Source: Treponema sp. (GTDB taxonomy: Bacteria; Spirochaetota; Spirochaetia; Treponematales; Treponemataceae). Taken from it: a stretch of 16,467 nt of DNA. Below are positions 1-7,481 of this stretch, piece by piece. Every line of letters begins with the position of its first letter. Within the stretch, counting starts at the first letter, position 1. The notes below the pieces were generated by a model. It saw only the letters and a list, made by a program, of their open reading frames with translations. It was not told where the DNA came from and searched no databases. Position numbers and translations under genes: made by a program. The DNA lies in contig JAAZCS010000231.1 of NCBI GenBank assembly GCA_012513125.1, positions 1 through 16,467 on the forward strand, in the 5' to 3' direction.

Positions 1-1869
1 TATGATGTTGGAGGAAAGCTTGTATCTGAATTTGATGAAAATGCAAAAGTACGTGTTGATTATTTCTATGATAAATATGGTCGAATTTCGAGAATAAAAG
101 GAAATGCGATAGATATGTCATTCGAATATGATGAGCGCGGACTTGTGAAAAAGAATACAGATATACTTACAAACATTACTTGGTCTTTTGAATATGATAA
201 TCGTAAAAGAGAAATTGTTAGATTTGATTCTCAGGGAAATAAAATTGTTACAAATTACTTAGATAGCGGTCTTGTTGAAAGTGTTATCACTTACGATAGA
301 TTTTCAATTGTGGAAGACGCTGTAATTTATCTTTATGATGATCAAAATCGAATAGAATATATTTTTGATAAAAATCTTGATTTACAGAAAATAACTTATG
401 ATCAAAATAGAGTTAAATCTCTTGATGTTCCATACACGGATGAAATATATAATGAAGAAAAAGATAAGGCTTCTTCAAGTGGTTTCATCATTAAAAATGC
501 AATCCCTTCGGGGCGTGATTTAGCAATTCCTCAATCTGTTGCAGATAAAATTAGGAAAATTGCAACTTCTGTGGGCATAGCAAAATCACCAAAATTCTCT
601 CAGTATTGCTGGTATGAAGATTTTGAATATGACAACAGATTAATTAAAGCTAAAACAAATCCATTTGGAAAAACTATTTTTACTTATGATAGTGCAAATA
701 GAGTAATTGGTATAAATTGTTCCAATACAACAAATTATGGAATAAAGTTTGAATGGAATAGTGATAATTTGTTAATAACAGAATCGTGTGCTTCATACAA
801 AATCCAGAATAGTTATGACGAACATAATAAAATTAATTATCGCCGGATTGAAAATTTTAATTTGAATACTGCAGAAGAATATTTTTATACATATGATTTT
901 TTTGGTAGACTTGATACAGAACGAAAAAATCAGAATCAAGTGTATAAATATTTATATAGTGGTTTTTCCGATTATGTAATATCGACGCTTTCTATTGGTG
1001 AAAATAAAGTAGCTTTTGATATATATTCAGAAAAACCATTATCAGCATCAAAAAATAATCAATATAAATGGGTTAATAATGGCTACTTCAATTCTTCAAA
1101 TGGAAATTATAGGACATCTTCTGATAATGAAATAAATGATTCAAATAAAAAAGATTCTTCTTCAAATTCTAATTTAAACCCAACCATGTTGTTAAGTATG
1201 TCAGAATATATTGTATATAGCTCATATGAAAAAGACTACGATTATGATGGAATAAATGATGACTATAATACATTAGGAATTCCTAATAGTTATGATTGTG
1301 CTGATGTTGTGGCAAAAATTAATTATGAAGTAATGAAAAAGTTAGGAATGACTTCTAAATCTGCAGTAATTAACGATTTTGCAAGTAAAATTGAAAATAG
1401 TTCAGGAGATTTAACTAAAGAACAATCAATACAAGCTGCCAAAGAATCTGTTAAGTCTACAGATTTCATTAATAATGAAGATAATGCAACAACTATTGTT
1501 TCTGGAATTCAAAAATACGAAATAGAAAGTAATGATAAAACGAAAAGTCAATTATATCGTGATGACGATCTTGATAAAACTATTACGGGTATCAAAGAAA
1601 ATGTTAAAATTGGTTCTGTTTTGGCCTGGCAAAATAATGATTCGTCTAAATCTTGGACTGGCCATGTCTTGACTGTTTTGGCTCGCGAATATGATAGTAA
1701 TGGGGAGGTCTGCGGTCTTGTTTGTATTCAAGGTCATACAGGAGGTAATAAAACTGAGGTTATTTATATGCCTTTGACAAATGCTGAACTTTCTTCATGG
1801 AAAGGTAATTTTGCAGGAATGGTAAATATTGAATCAATAAAGAATGATCAGTGTTCTGTAAAAAAATAG
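1..1869 (+). CDS. YD-repeat (Rhs-like) protein with C-terminal Cys/His hydrolase-like domain, 5'-truncated
   Basis: The frame is open from the first base, so the gene starts upstream; 622 residues are visible. The first ~350 carry degenerate YD repeats (YDKYGR, YDERG, YDDQNR, YDSANR, YDFFGR) typical of Rhs/wall-associated proteins. A non-repeat segment at about residues 142-212 interrupts the array. A Ser/Asn-rich linker (about 359-396) leads to a calcium-loop-like motif DYDYDGINDDYN (412-423). The C-terminal domain has NSYDCADVV (Cys433), GSVLAW, WTGHVLTV (His555) and IQGHTGG (His579), in the order seen in NlpC/P60 or CHAP papain-fold hydrolases. The usual Rhs core motif (DPxGL) is not seen. 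I infer a secreted or surface protein with a hydrolase or toxin tip; the target is unknown. A TAA ends it, and no terminator is visible before the next gene. YD-repeat call firm, hydrolase call moderate. Confidence 0.8.
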   Translation, partial: YDVGGKLVSEFDENAKVRVDYFYDKYGRISRIKGNAIDMSFEYDERGLVKKNTDILTNITWSFEYDNRKREIVRFDSQGNKIVTNYLDSGLVESVITYDRFSIVEDAVIYLYDDQNRIEYIFDKNLDLQKITYDQNRVKSLDVPYTDEIYNEEKDKASSSGFIIKNAIPSGRDLAIPQSVADKIRKIATSVGIAKSPKFSQYCWYEDFEYDNRLIKAKTNPFGKTIFTYDSANRVIGINCSNTTNYGIKFEWNSDNLLITESCASYKIQNSYDEHNKINYRRIENFNLNTAEEYFYTYDFFGRLDTERKNQNQVYKYLYSGFSDYVISTLSIGENKVAFDIYSEKPLSASKNNQYKWVNNGYFNSSNGNYRTSSDNEINDSNKKDSSSNSNLNPTMLLSMSEYIVYSSYEKDYDYDGINDDYNTLGIPNSYDCADVVAKINYEVMKKLGMTSKSAVINDFASKIENSSGDLTKEQSIQAAKESVKSTDFINNEDNATTIVSGIQKYEIESNDKTKSQLYRDDDLDKTITGIKENVKIGSVLAWQNNDSSKSWTGHVLTVLAREYDSNGEVCGLVCIQGHTGGNKTEVIYMPLTNAELSSWKGNFAGMVNIESIKNDQCSVKK

Positions 1870-2038
1870 CAAATATAACAAAATGTTTTATTTATTTAAA
1901 AAGATGGTTTACAATGAAATATAGTTATTTTATCGGATAAGAGTTTTTTGGAAAGAGTAAGAAGAAAACCCACAAATAATATACCCCCAAATTTTCTCAT
2001 TTATTTTTATATTTATAAAATCATATTAAAACCTCCCT

Positions 2039-2061
2039 AAATTGCGATTTAAAATTATCAA
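2039..2061 (+). repeat. copy of a shared 13-mer plus ATTATCAA upstream of the exported orphan
   Basis: AAATTGCGATTTA (2039-2051) followed by ATTATCAA (2054-2061) is nearly the same as 4769-4788 upstream of the COG0523 GTPase; here three extra A bases separate the two blocks. It lies 23 bases before the start codon and overlaps no good promoter that I can see. It could be an operator half-site; the second palindromic arm present at the other locus is missing here. Confidence 0.4.
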
Positions 2062-2083
2062 CAAAATTCAAAGAGGACTGTTT

Positions 2084-3493
2084 ATGAAAAAAATACTAAT
2101 AATGATTATTATGATATTAGGTTTGGAAAGCTTATTTGCAAAAAATACTTATTCATCAATTAATGATATTCCACCTAATCGGATTTATGCTTCAGAAGAA
2201 CTTGAAGATATAATGGTTGCTTCTGATAAAATGGAAATGGTTGAATATTCTAATTTCGGTTATGAAGCTAACTGTTATTTTTTAAAAAATGAATTGAAAA
2301 AGTATAAATATCCAAAAGCTGATAAATCCCTAACAAGGATGATTATTAATTATGAAGATTATGATTTTGATAAATCATATGCTGTTGTAATCGATACAAA
2401 ATTGGAATGGATTTTTCAAAATTCATCTAATATTGCTGTTATTGGAGTAGACAAAACTGGTAGAATATTTCTCAATTTTATAAATGACATTTTATGTGAG
2501 AAAATCTGGGCATATTGGGTTATTCCAGAAAATCATAAAATCGTTTGTGCTATAAGTAGTTATAATAATTTTGTTTATTTTGAGGGAAATAGTAAAACAG
2601 TTATAAGGTATAATTATTTTTCTAACACTTATGCGCCAGTTTCAGCGACAAAACTAGAACTGAAAAATCCTTGCATTTATAAAATAATTGATACAAAAAA
2701 AGACGAAAATTATTTAGTAATAAGAGATATTGATCAAAGGGGAATTCCAACTTCAAACGATTATTGGAAAATTACTGACAATAATGTTGAAAAATTAACA
2801 GATGATGCATTTGATACAAAAAAACGAGTAGTAGAAACTAAACCTCTTCAGTGGAGTAATTTAATTCCTGGTCAAGAATATCAAACAGAGGATTTTATTG
2901 AATTGGTAAAATCAAATGGTTCTGATTTACAAGTCGAAAATGATGTAAAAAATAATTTTTTCTATACAAAAATATATAATATAAATGAACCAAAATATGA
3001 TCAACCAAAAAGTAAAAAGGAATACAATAGAAATCTTTTCTTAGCAAGAGGACCTGATGATGTTACAAATTTAATTTGTGTTGATTTAACTGCTGATAGT
3101 TTATTTGCTCATAATAAAAGTTATTTTATTATTAATGGCCTTAATGAAAAAAATGAACAATTATTCTGCTCACTGGAACAAAAAAATCCTCAGCGACATT
3201 GGAAAGTATTTGTGTATTGTAAGAACCAAATTAAAGGTTACTATCTTGTTAATGAAAGTTTATTCTTCTGGGATATGAAATTAAAAAAGCTTAGAATTTT
3301 TAATATACTTACGCAGGAAGTTAATGATATAAAAGGTGCGGAATCGATTAAAAATTATCCTGTTGGCTATTCAACAGAAGAGGGACCTTTTATTCGAGAA
3401 GTTGATTCTGAAAGATATCCACTATCCAAAATTTATTATAAAATTAACTTTGCTGATGGAAAATGCTTTCTAGAAAAGATGGAAGATAAATAA
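2084..3493 (+). CDS. exported protein of unknown function
   Basis: No family recognised. The 469-residue product starts at the ATG preceded by AGAGG six bases upstream. An in-frame TTG 42 bases upstream would bury the signal sequence and lacks a ribosome site, so I reject it. Residues 1-19 form a Sec signal peptide (MKK, then a run of Ile/Met/Leu, ending SLFA|KN). No lipobox cysteine follows, so the mature protein should be periplasmic or surface-exposed. The rest is rich in aromatic, Asn and Lys residues with many short predicted strands and no further membrane segment. A beta-rich repeat fold is possible but unproven. It lies 214 bases after the YD-repeat gene on the same strand with similar AT-rich composition, so it may be a partner or cognate immunity protein. 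At 469 residues it would be large for an immunity protein. Confidence 0.8.
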   Translation: MKKILIMIIMILGLESLFAKNTYSSINDIPPNRIYASEELEDIMVASDKMEMVEYSNFGYEANCYFLKNELKKYKYPKADKSLTRMIINYEDYDFDKSYAVVIDTKLEWIFQNSSNIAVIGVDKTGRIFLNFINDILCEKIWAYWVIPENHKIVCAISSYNNFVYFEGNSKTVIRYNYFSNTYAPVSATKLELKNPCIYKIIDTKKDENYLVIRDIDQRGIPTSNDYWKITDNNVEKLTDDAFDTKKRVVETKPLQWSNLIPGQEYQTEDFIELVKSNGSDLQVENDVKNNFFYTKIYNINEPKYDQPKSKKEYNRNLFLARGPDDVTNLICVDLTADSLFAHNKSYFIINGLNEKNEQLFCSLEQKNPQRHWKVFVYCKNQIKGYYLVNESLFFWDMKLKKLRIFNILTQEVNDIKGAESIKNYPVGYSTEEGPFIREVDSERYPLSKIYYKINFADGKCFLEKMEDK

Positions 3494-3521
3494 AAAAAAG
3501 CACTAACTAAAACAAATTCAA

Positions 3522-3566
3522 AAAACACCCTACAGTTGGGCATTAAATCCAATTGTGGGGTGTTTT
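3522..3566. terminator. bidirectional intrinsic terminator between convergent genes
   Basis: An 18-bp stem (3522-3539 with 3549-3566, two G-U pairs, nine-base loop) begins AAAACACCC and closes GGGGTGTTTT. It is T-rich on both sides, and the U-tract is better in the minus direction. It sits between the stop of the exported orphan and the stop of the minus-strand GTPase gene, so it should end both transcripts. Confidence 0.85.
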
Positions 3567-3596
3567 CATTTTAGCAGTGCTATATAAATAAAATAT

Positions 3597-4742
3597 TTAT
3601 TTTGCTAGGCAAGAATCTAGTTCTGCTGTAATTTTCTGTTTGTCCAAGTGTTGACCAATTACGACAAGTTTAATCATACGATCTCCAACTTTTTCATCCC
3701 AGTCTTTTTTCATTTCTGGCTCTTCACTTAAAACTTTTTGCTGTTCTGCCTTTGGGCAAGATGCAAGCCATTGTCCAGAATAGCCGGCCTGAATTTGTCT
3801 TCCGCTTGTTTCTAGAACATAAGCCATGTCTTCTTCATCGCTAAACCAAATTACACCCTTTGATCTGATGATGTTCCTCGGCCAAGTATTTGCATATTTA
3901 TCAAGTTTTTCTCTATCAAAAGGCTTTCTTCTATAATATACAAATGATCCTATTCCATATTCATCTTCATCATCGCCTTCGTGTTTGTGTTCGTGGTGAT
4001 GACCTTCTTCTGAATCATGTTCGTGTTCCTCTTCTTCTGATTCATGTTCTTCAAGTGTTTTTACCCATCCTGCACTCGAATAAACTGTTTCAAAATCAAA
4101 GCGGTTTGTTCCAATTATATCTTCAACAGCTACGTCGCATTTTGTAGTTTCAATTACTTTTACAGAAGGTTGAATCTTATTGATTACAGCTCGAACCTTT
4201 TTCATCTGATCTTCTGAAACTAAATCTTTTTTGTTAATAATCAGAGTTGAACAGAATTCAATTTGCTGGATAAGGAGGGATTCAATATCTTCTTCATCAA
4301 TATCTTTTTTAAGAAGTGCTTTTCCCTCTTCAAATTCTTCAACAAGTCTGCTGGCATCTACAACGCCTACAACATTGTCAAGTTTTCCAATTTCAATTTG
4401 TTCAATAGCTTGAGCAATAGGCATTGGTTCACAAACACCGCTTGCTTCAATCATAATATAATCAAACTTTCCAGTTTTCATTAAGTTTTCAATTTGATTG
4501 ACCATATCAGATTTTAGTGTGCAACAAATACATCCGTTTGTTAATGGAACAAGAGAGCTTGAATCTGTAATTTTTGCTTCTTTAGAAATTAATTTTTCAT
4601 CAACATTAACTTCACCAATATCGTTTACTATTACAGCAACCTTATATCCTTTTTGATTTGTTAATACACGATTTAATAGAGTTGTCTTTCCAGCTCCAAG
4701 ATATCCAGTAAGTAATGTAATTGGAATTCTCTTTTTAGACAT
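3597..4742 (-). CDS. COG0523 (CobW/YjiA/ZNG1-type) metal-chaperone GTPase
   Basis: A 381-residue G3E-family GTPase. The N-terminal domain has Walker A GYLGAGKTT (13-21), NDIGEVNVD (40-48), the metal-binding motif GCICC (70-74, the CxCC signature), EASGVCEP (99-106) and NKKD (170-173) for guanine recognition. An acidic, His-rich stretch at 233-255 (including GHHHEHKHEG) separates it from the CobW C-terminal domain. Family members deliver metals, often zinc, to client proteins and are commonly induced by zinc starvation through Zur. The ATG start has GAGG nine bases upstream. The gene is divergent from the pyridoxamine kinase gene and its upstream region holds a 25-bp palindrome, so metal-responsive control is plausible. 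Cobalamin-related CobW is less likely because no cobalamin genes are near. Family firm; zinc as the metal is inferred. Confidence 0.93.
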   Translation of the reverse strand: MSKKRIPITLLTGYLGAGKTTLLNRVLTNQKGYKVAVIVNDIGEVNVDEKLISKEAKITDSSSLVPLTNGCICCTLKSDMVNQIENLMKTGKFDYIMIEASGVCEPMPIAQAIEQIEIGKLDNVVGVVDASRLVEEFEEGKALLKKDIDEEDIESLLIQQIEFCSTLIINKKDLVSEDQMKKVRAVINKIQPSVKVIETTKCDVAVEDIIGTNRFDFETVYSSAGWVKTLEEHESEEEEHEHDSEEGHHHEHKHEGDDEDEYGIGSFVYYRRKPFDREKLDKYANTWPRNIIRSKGVIWFSDEEDMAYVLETSGRQIQAGYSGQWLASCPKAEQQKVLSEEPEMKKDWDEKVGDRMIKLVVIGQHLDKQKITAELDSCLAK

Positions 4743-4767
4743 TTAAAATAACCTCGAATTCATTTTT

Positions 4768-4792
4768 GAAATTGCGATTTATTATCAATTTC
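4768..4792. promoter_or_regulatory. palindromic candidate operator (Fur/Zur-like)
   Basis: GAAATTG (4768-4774) and CAATTTC (4786-4792) are perfect 7-bp inverted arms separated by 11 bases. The site is 25 bases upstream of the minus-strand GTPase start. On the minus strand it contains a GATAAT hexamer that could be a -10 element, so a bound repressor would block transcription. Fur-family operators are AT-rich palindromes of this size, and COG0523 genes are classic Zur targets. The link to a specific regulator is inference. Confidence 0.45.
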
Positions 4793-4868
4793 GTTATCAA
4801 ATATACTGAAAAAAAAATATAAAGTATAGAAAAATTAATTGAAAACACTTAATAAAATGCTCTTAATC

Positions 4869-4897
4869 TTTTCAATAATCAGCATTTATTTTATAAT
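4869..4897 (+). promoter_or_regulatory. candidate sigma-70-type promoter of the pyridoxamine kinase gene
   Basis: TTTTCA (4869-4874), a 17-base spacer and a perfect TATAAT (4892-4897). The predicted transcript start near 4904 lies just ahead of AGAGG (4915-4919) and the ATG at 4925. An inverted repeat, AAATGCT at 4855-4861 and AGCATTT at 4881-4887, surrounds the -35 element. Confidence 0.5.
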
Positions 4898-4924
4898 ATG
4901 CAAAAATCAAAAATAGAGGTAAAG

Positions 4925-5791
4925 ATGAAACGTATAATTACAATCCAAGATATTTCTTGTGTGGGAAAATGTTCTTTAACTGTAGCTCTTCCAGTTATTT
5001 CTGTTATGGGAGTAGAGTGTGGAGTTCTACCAACTGCCGTTTTATCAACACATACAGCATTCAAGGGATTTACATTTCGCGATTTAACAAGCGATATAGC
5101 ACCAATTTGTGAACACTGGAAAAAAGAAAAAATCCATTTTGATGCAATTTACACTGGTTATTTAGGTTCATTTGAACAGTTAGATTTAATGCATAAATTG
5201 ATTGGTGATTTTGCTGAGAATGATACATTGACAATTGTTGATCCTTGTATGGCAGATAACGGAAGTTTGTACCCAGGTTTTACGCAAGAATTTGCATTTG
5301 CGATGGCAAAACTTTGTGGAAAGGCAGATGTTATTGTTCCAAATCTTACAGAAGCAAGTTTTATGCTTGGTATTCCTTATGCAGCTTCTGGTTATGATGA
5401 AAATTATATTAAAAAAATGCTACTTGATTTGGCTGCTCTTGGTGCAAAAAAAGTTGTATTAAAGGGAATTGAATTTGAATCTGATCAGGAATCAATAAAA
5501 GGAATTAATAATAAAATTGGAATTGCAGCTTATGATGCTGAACAAAAAAGATTCAGTTGGTATTTTCATAAGAAAATGCCTGTAAGTTTTCATGGAACTG
5601 GAGACATCTTTGCAAGTGTTCTAACTGGTGCTCTGATGCGTGGCATTCCTTTTGAAAAGGCATATGCTCTTTCTGCGGATTTTATTGTTGAATCCATAAA
5701 AGAAACTATTAGTCATGATGATTACAATTGGTACGGCGTTGATTTTGAGTCTGCATTCCCTTATTTGATAAAACGTTTGGAAGACTATTAA
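4925..5791 (+). CDS. pdxY: pyridoxamine/pyridoxal kinase (COG2240)
   Basis: This 288-residue ribokinase-like kinase should phosphorylate pyridoxal or pyridoxamine (and pyridoxine) with ATP to salvage vitamin B6 in the cytoplasm. Seen: the N-terminal ITIQDISCVGKCSLT substrate-binding start, VLPTAVLSTHT, YTGYLG, VDPCMADNG, VPNLTEA, and FHGTGDIFASVLTGAL, whose GTGD aspartate is the catalytic base. The length fits the family. I chose the ATG with AGAGG five bases upstream; the in-frame ATG at 4898 would lie at or before the predicted transcript start. The gene is divergent from the GTPase gene and 73 bases before pgk. It could act on other B6 vitamers, so the PdxY versus PdxK symbol is not certain; the enzyme class is. 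Confidence 0.9.
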   Translation: MKRIITIQDISCVGKCSLTVALPVISVMGVECGVLPTAVLSTHTAFKGFTFRDLTSDIAPICEHWKKEKIHFDAIYTGYLGSFEQLDLMHKLIGDFAENDTLTIVDPCMADNGSLYPGFTQEFAFAMAKLCGKADVIVPNLTEASFMLGIPYAASGYDENYIKKMLLDLAALGAKKVVLKGIEFESDQESIKGINNKIGIAAYDAEQKRFSWYFHKKMPVSFHGTGDIFASVLTGALMRGIPFEKAYALSADFIVESIKETISHDDYNWYGVDFESAFPYLIKRLEDY

Positions 5792-5800
5792 AAAGTATCA

Positions 5801-5829
5801 TTGTATTAAAATAAAAAAGAGATTATATT
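5801..5829 (+). promoter_or_regulatory. candidate promoter of pgk
   Basis: TTGTAT (5801-5806), 17 bases, then TATATT (5824-5829). Only TTG of the -35 matches consensus; the -10 matches at five of six. It gives a short leader with GGAG at 5853-5856. No terminator separates pgk from the kinase gene, so read-through may add to expression. Confidence 0.4.
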
Positions 5830-5864
5830 AAAAAAAACAAGTAAGTTTTTATAGGAGTAAATAA

Positions 5865-7136
5865 ATGATTAAAACTGTAAAAGACGTTGATTTAAAAGGA
5901 AAACGTATAATTATGCGCGTTGATTTCAACGTTCCAATGAAAGATGGAGTGGTTCAAGATGATACCCGTATTATGGCAGCCCTTCCAACAATAAAATATA
6001 TTATTGAACAGAATCCAAAAAGTTTGGTTCTTATGAGCCATTTAGGTGATCCAAAAAAAGATGTAAAAAAGGCACAAGAAAAAGCTGAAAAAGCAGGAAA
6101 AACTTGGACTGATGCTGATTCTGAAAAATTCATCAATGGAAAAAACAGAATGAAACCTGTTGTTGATTATTTTGCAGAAAAATTAGGAAAAAAAGTAACA
6201 TTCCTTTCTGATGCACTTGGACAAAAAGCTACAATTGATGCACTACCTGTAGGTAGCGTTGCAATGTTGGAAAATGTTAGATTCCACAAAGAAGAAACTT
6301 CAAAAGATTCTGCTGAACGTGATGTAATGGCAAAAGAACTTGCAACATATGGCGATATTTTCGTAAATGATGCATTTGGTACTGCTCATAGAGATCAAGC
6401 TTCAACAGCTTCAATTGCAAAATTTATGCCAGTTGAATCAGTTGGTGGTTTCTTAATGGAAAAAGAAGTTAAATATATTGAACCAATGGTAAAAAATCCT
6501 GCAAAACCAATGATTGCTATTATTGGTGGTGCAAAAGTTTCATCAAAAATTGCAGTTCTTGAAAGTTTGCTTAAAAATGCTTCTGCTCTTGTAATTGGCG
6601 GTGGTATGGCTTATACATTCCTAAAAGCGCAAGGTTATAAAGTTGGAAAATCTTTAGTAGAAGATGATTTTATTGATACAGCAAAGAAATTGCTAAAAGA
6701 AGCAGATTCAAAAGGTGCAAAAATCATTCTTCCTGTTGATCATGTTGGAGCTAGTGAATTCTCACCAGATGCAAAAGCTGTAGCTATCGATGGAAAAGAT
6801 ATTCCTGATGATTTGATGGCTATGGATGTTGGTCCAAAAACAATTGAAGAATACAAAAACGTTATTTCTTCTGCAAAATCTATTGTATGGAATGGACCTG
6901 TAGGTGTATTTGAATTTGATGCATTTGCAAAAGGAACAGAAACAGTTGCTAAACTTGTTGCAGAAGCAACAGGACGTGGTGCTATGACTGTTGTTGGTGG
7001 CGGTGATTCAGTTGCTGCTGTAAACAAATTCCATTTAGCAGATAAAATGAGCCATGTATCTACAGGTGGTGGTGCATCTCTTGAATTCCTTGAAGGCAAA
7101 ACTCTTCCAGGAATTGCAATTCTTGCTACTAAATAG
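5865..7136 (+). CDS. pgk: phosphoglycerate kinase
   Basis: A 423-residue cytosolic glycolytic enzyme that transfers phosphate from 1,3-bisphosphoglycerate to ADP. Seen: RVDFNVP (18-24), TRIMAALPTI (34-43), SHLGDPKK (58-65), LENVRFHKEE (135-144), NDAFGTAHRDQAS (168-180), GGAKVSSKI (221-229), and the C-terminal GGGDSVAA (378-385) and STGGGASLEFLEGK (399-412). Arg18, Arg35, Arg139 and Arg176 of the substrate basic patch are kept, but the arginine usual in SHLGRP is Asp62. A lysine-rich insert at about 64-92 makes the protein slightly longer than the common ~395 residues. The ATG follows GGAG at good spacing. A strong terminator follows. Confidence 0.98.
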   Translation: MIKTVKDVDLKGKRIIMRVDFNVPMKDGVVQDDTRIMAALPTIKYIIEQNPKSLVLMSHLGDPKKDVKKAQEKAEKAGKTWTDADSEKFINGKNRMKPVVDYFAEKLGKKVTFLSDALGQKATIDALPVGSVAMLENVRFHKEETSKDSAERDVMAKELATYGDIFVNDAFGTAHRDQASTASIAKFMPVESVGGFLMEKEVKYIEPMVKNPAKPMIAIIGGAKVSSKIAVLESLLKNASALVIGGGMAYTFLKAQGYKVGKSLVEDDFIDTAKKLLKEADSKGAKIILPVDHVGASEFSPDAKAVAIDGKDIPDDLMAMDVGPKTIEEYKNVISSAKSIVWNGPVGVFEFDAFAKGTETVAKLVAEATGRGAMTVVGGGDSVAAVNKFHLADKMSHVSTGGGASLEFLEGKTLPGIAILATK

Positions 7137-7168
7137 TTTATAAAAGTAAAAACATATAAATTTTATGC

Positions 7169-7225
7169 AAAGGCGCATCTGAATTATTCTAATTTATTTA
7201 GAATTTTTGGGTGTGCTTTTTTTTT
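7169..7225 (+). terminator. intrinsic terminator after pgk
   Basis: Two 24-base arms (7169-7192 and 7197-7220) around a TTTA loop pair along nearly their whole length, with several G-U pairs and two mismatches. A run of nine or more T follows at once. This separates pgk from the small gene and nhaC. Confidence 0.85.
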
Positions 7226-7239
7226 ATTTTAATAAAAAC

Positions 7240-7269
7240 TTTACTACAAAAACATGTCGGGTATATAAT
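7240..7269 (+). promoter_or_regulatory. candidate promoter of the small gene and nhaC
   Basis: TTTACT (7240-7245), 18 bases, then a perfect TATAAT (7264-7269). The transcript would start near 7276, just before GGAGG at 7286-7290. It is the only convincing promoter between the pgk terminator and nhaC. Confidence 0.5.
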
Positions 7270-7297
7270 TAAAAATCATTTATACGGAGGTATGTAT

Positions 7298-7393
7298 ATG
7301 AAAATTGACAAGCTTATAAAATCTATGGAAGCGGTAAAAACATATTGTTCGGCAACTATGTTGGAAGATATTGATTGTGTTTTGGAATTATAA
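7298..7393 (+). CDS. small ORF, 31 codons, possibly truncated by an in-frame stop
   Basis: Not recognised. The ATG at 7298 sits seven bases after a perfect GGAGG, the strongest ribosome site in this part of the window, behind a TATAAT promoter. That argues it is translated. The peptide begins MKIDKLIKSMEAVKTY, looks helical and amphipathic with two cysteines, and has no signal peptide. It ends at TAA (7391-7393), but the same frame continues for 22 more sense codons. It is 88 bases upstream of nhaC and likely co-transcribed. Options are a functional micro-protein, a leader peptide for nhaC, or the front half of a broken 50-55-residue gene. Confidence 0.5.
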   Translation: MKIDKLIKSMEAVKTYCSATMLEDIDCVLEL

Positions 7394-7462
7394 AAGAAAA
7401 TGAAATCAGAAGGAATTGAAGATCCTATGGAAATTGATTATTCGGAAATAAATAAAAAATAA
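7394..7462 (+). other. in-frame continuation of the small ORF after a single TAA
   Basis: Directly after the TAA, the same frame reads 22 codons to another TAA (7460-7462). It has an internal ATG at 7400 and ends MEIDYSEINKK. There is no good ribosome site for separate initiation. The acidic, helical composition matches the upstream half, so a single base change (for example GAA to TAA) or stop-codon read-through would explain it. Confidence 0.4.
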
Positions 7463-7481
7463 GTTATAGGTGTATTTGCAC

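Noticed and set aside
1870..2083. Promoter or terminator in the gap after the YD-repeat gene
   Set aside because: TTTACA (1908-1913) has no matching -10 at the right distance, TATAAA (2014-2019) has no -35, and no stem followed by a T-tract is visible.
2042..2083. TTG start 42 bases upstream for the exported orphan
   Set aside because: It has no ribosome site and would place charged residues ahead of a clean signal peptide.
4898..4924. Upstream ATG as start of the pyridoxamine kinase
   Set aside because: It abuts the TATAAT element, precedes the likely transcript start, and adds residues absent from the family.
6740..7099. 119-codon minus-strand open frame inside pgk
   Set aside because: It lies wholly within a well-conserved gene, has no family signature, and reflects codon bias on the opposite strand.
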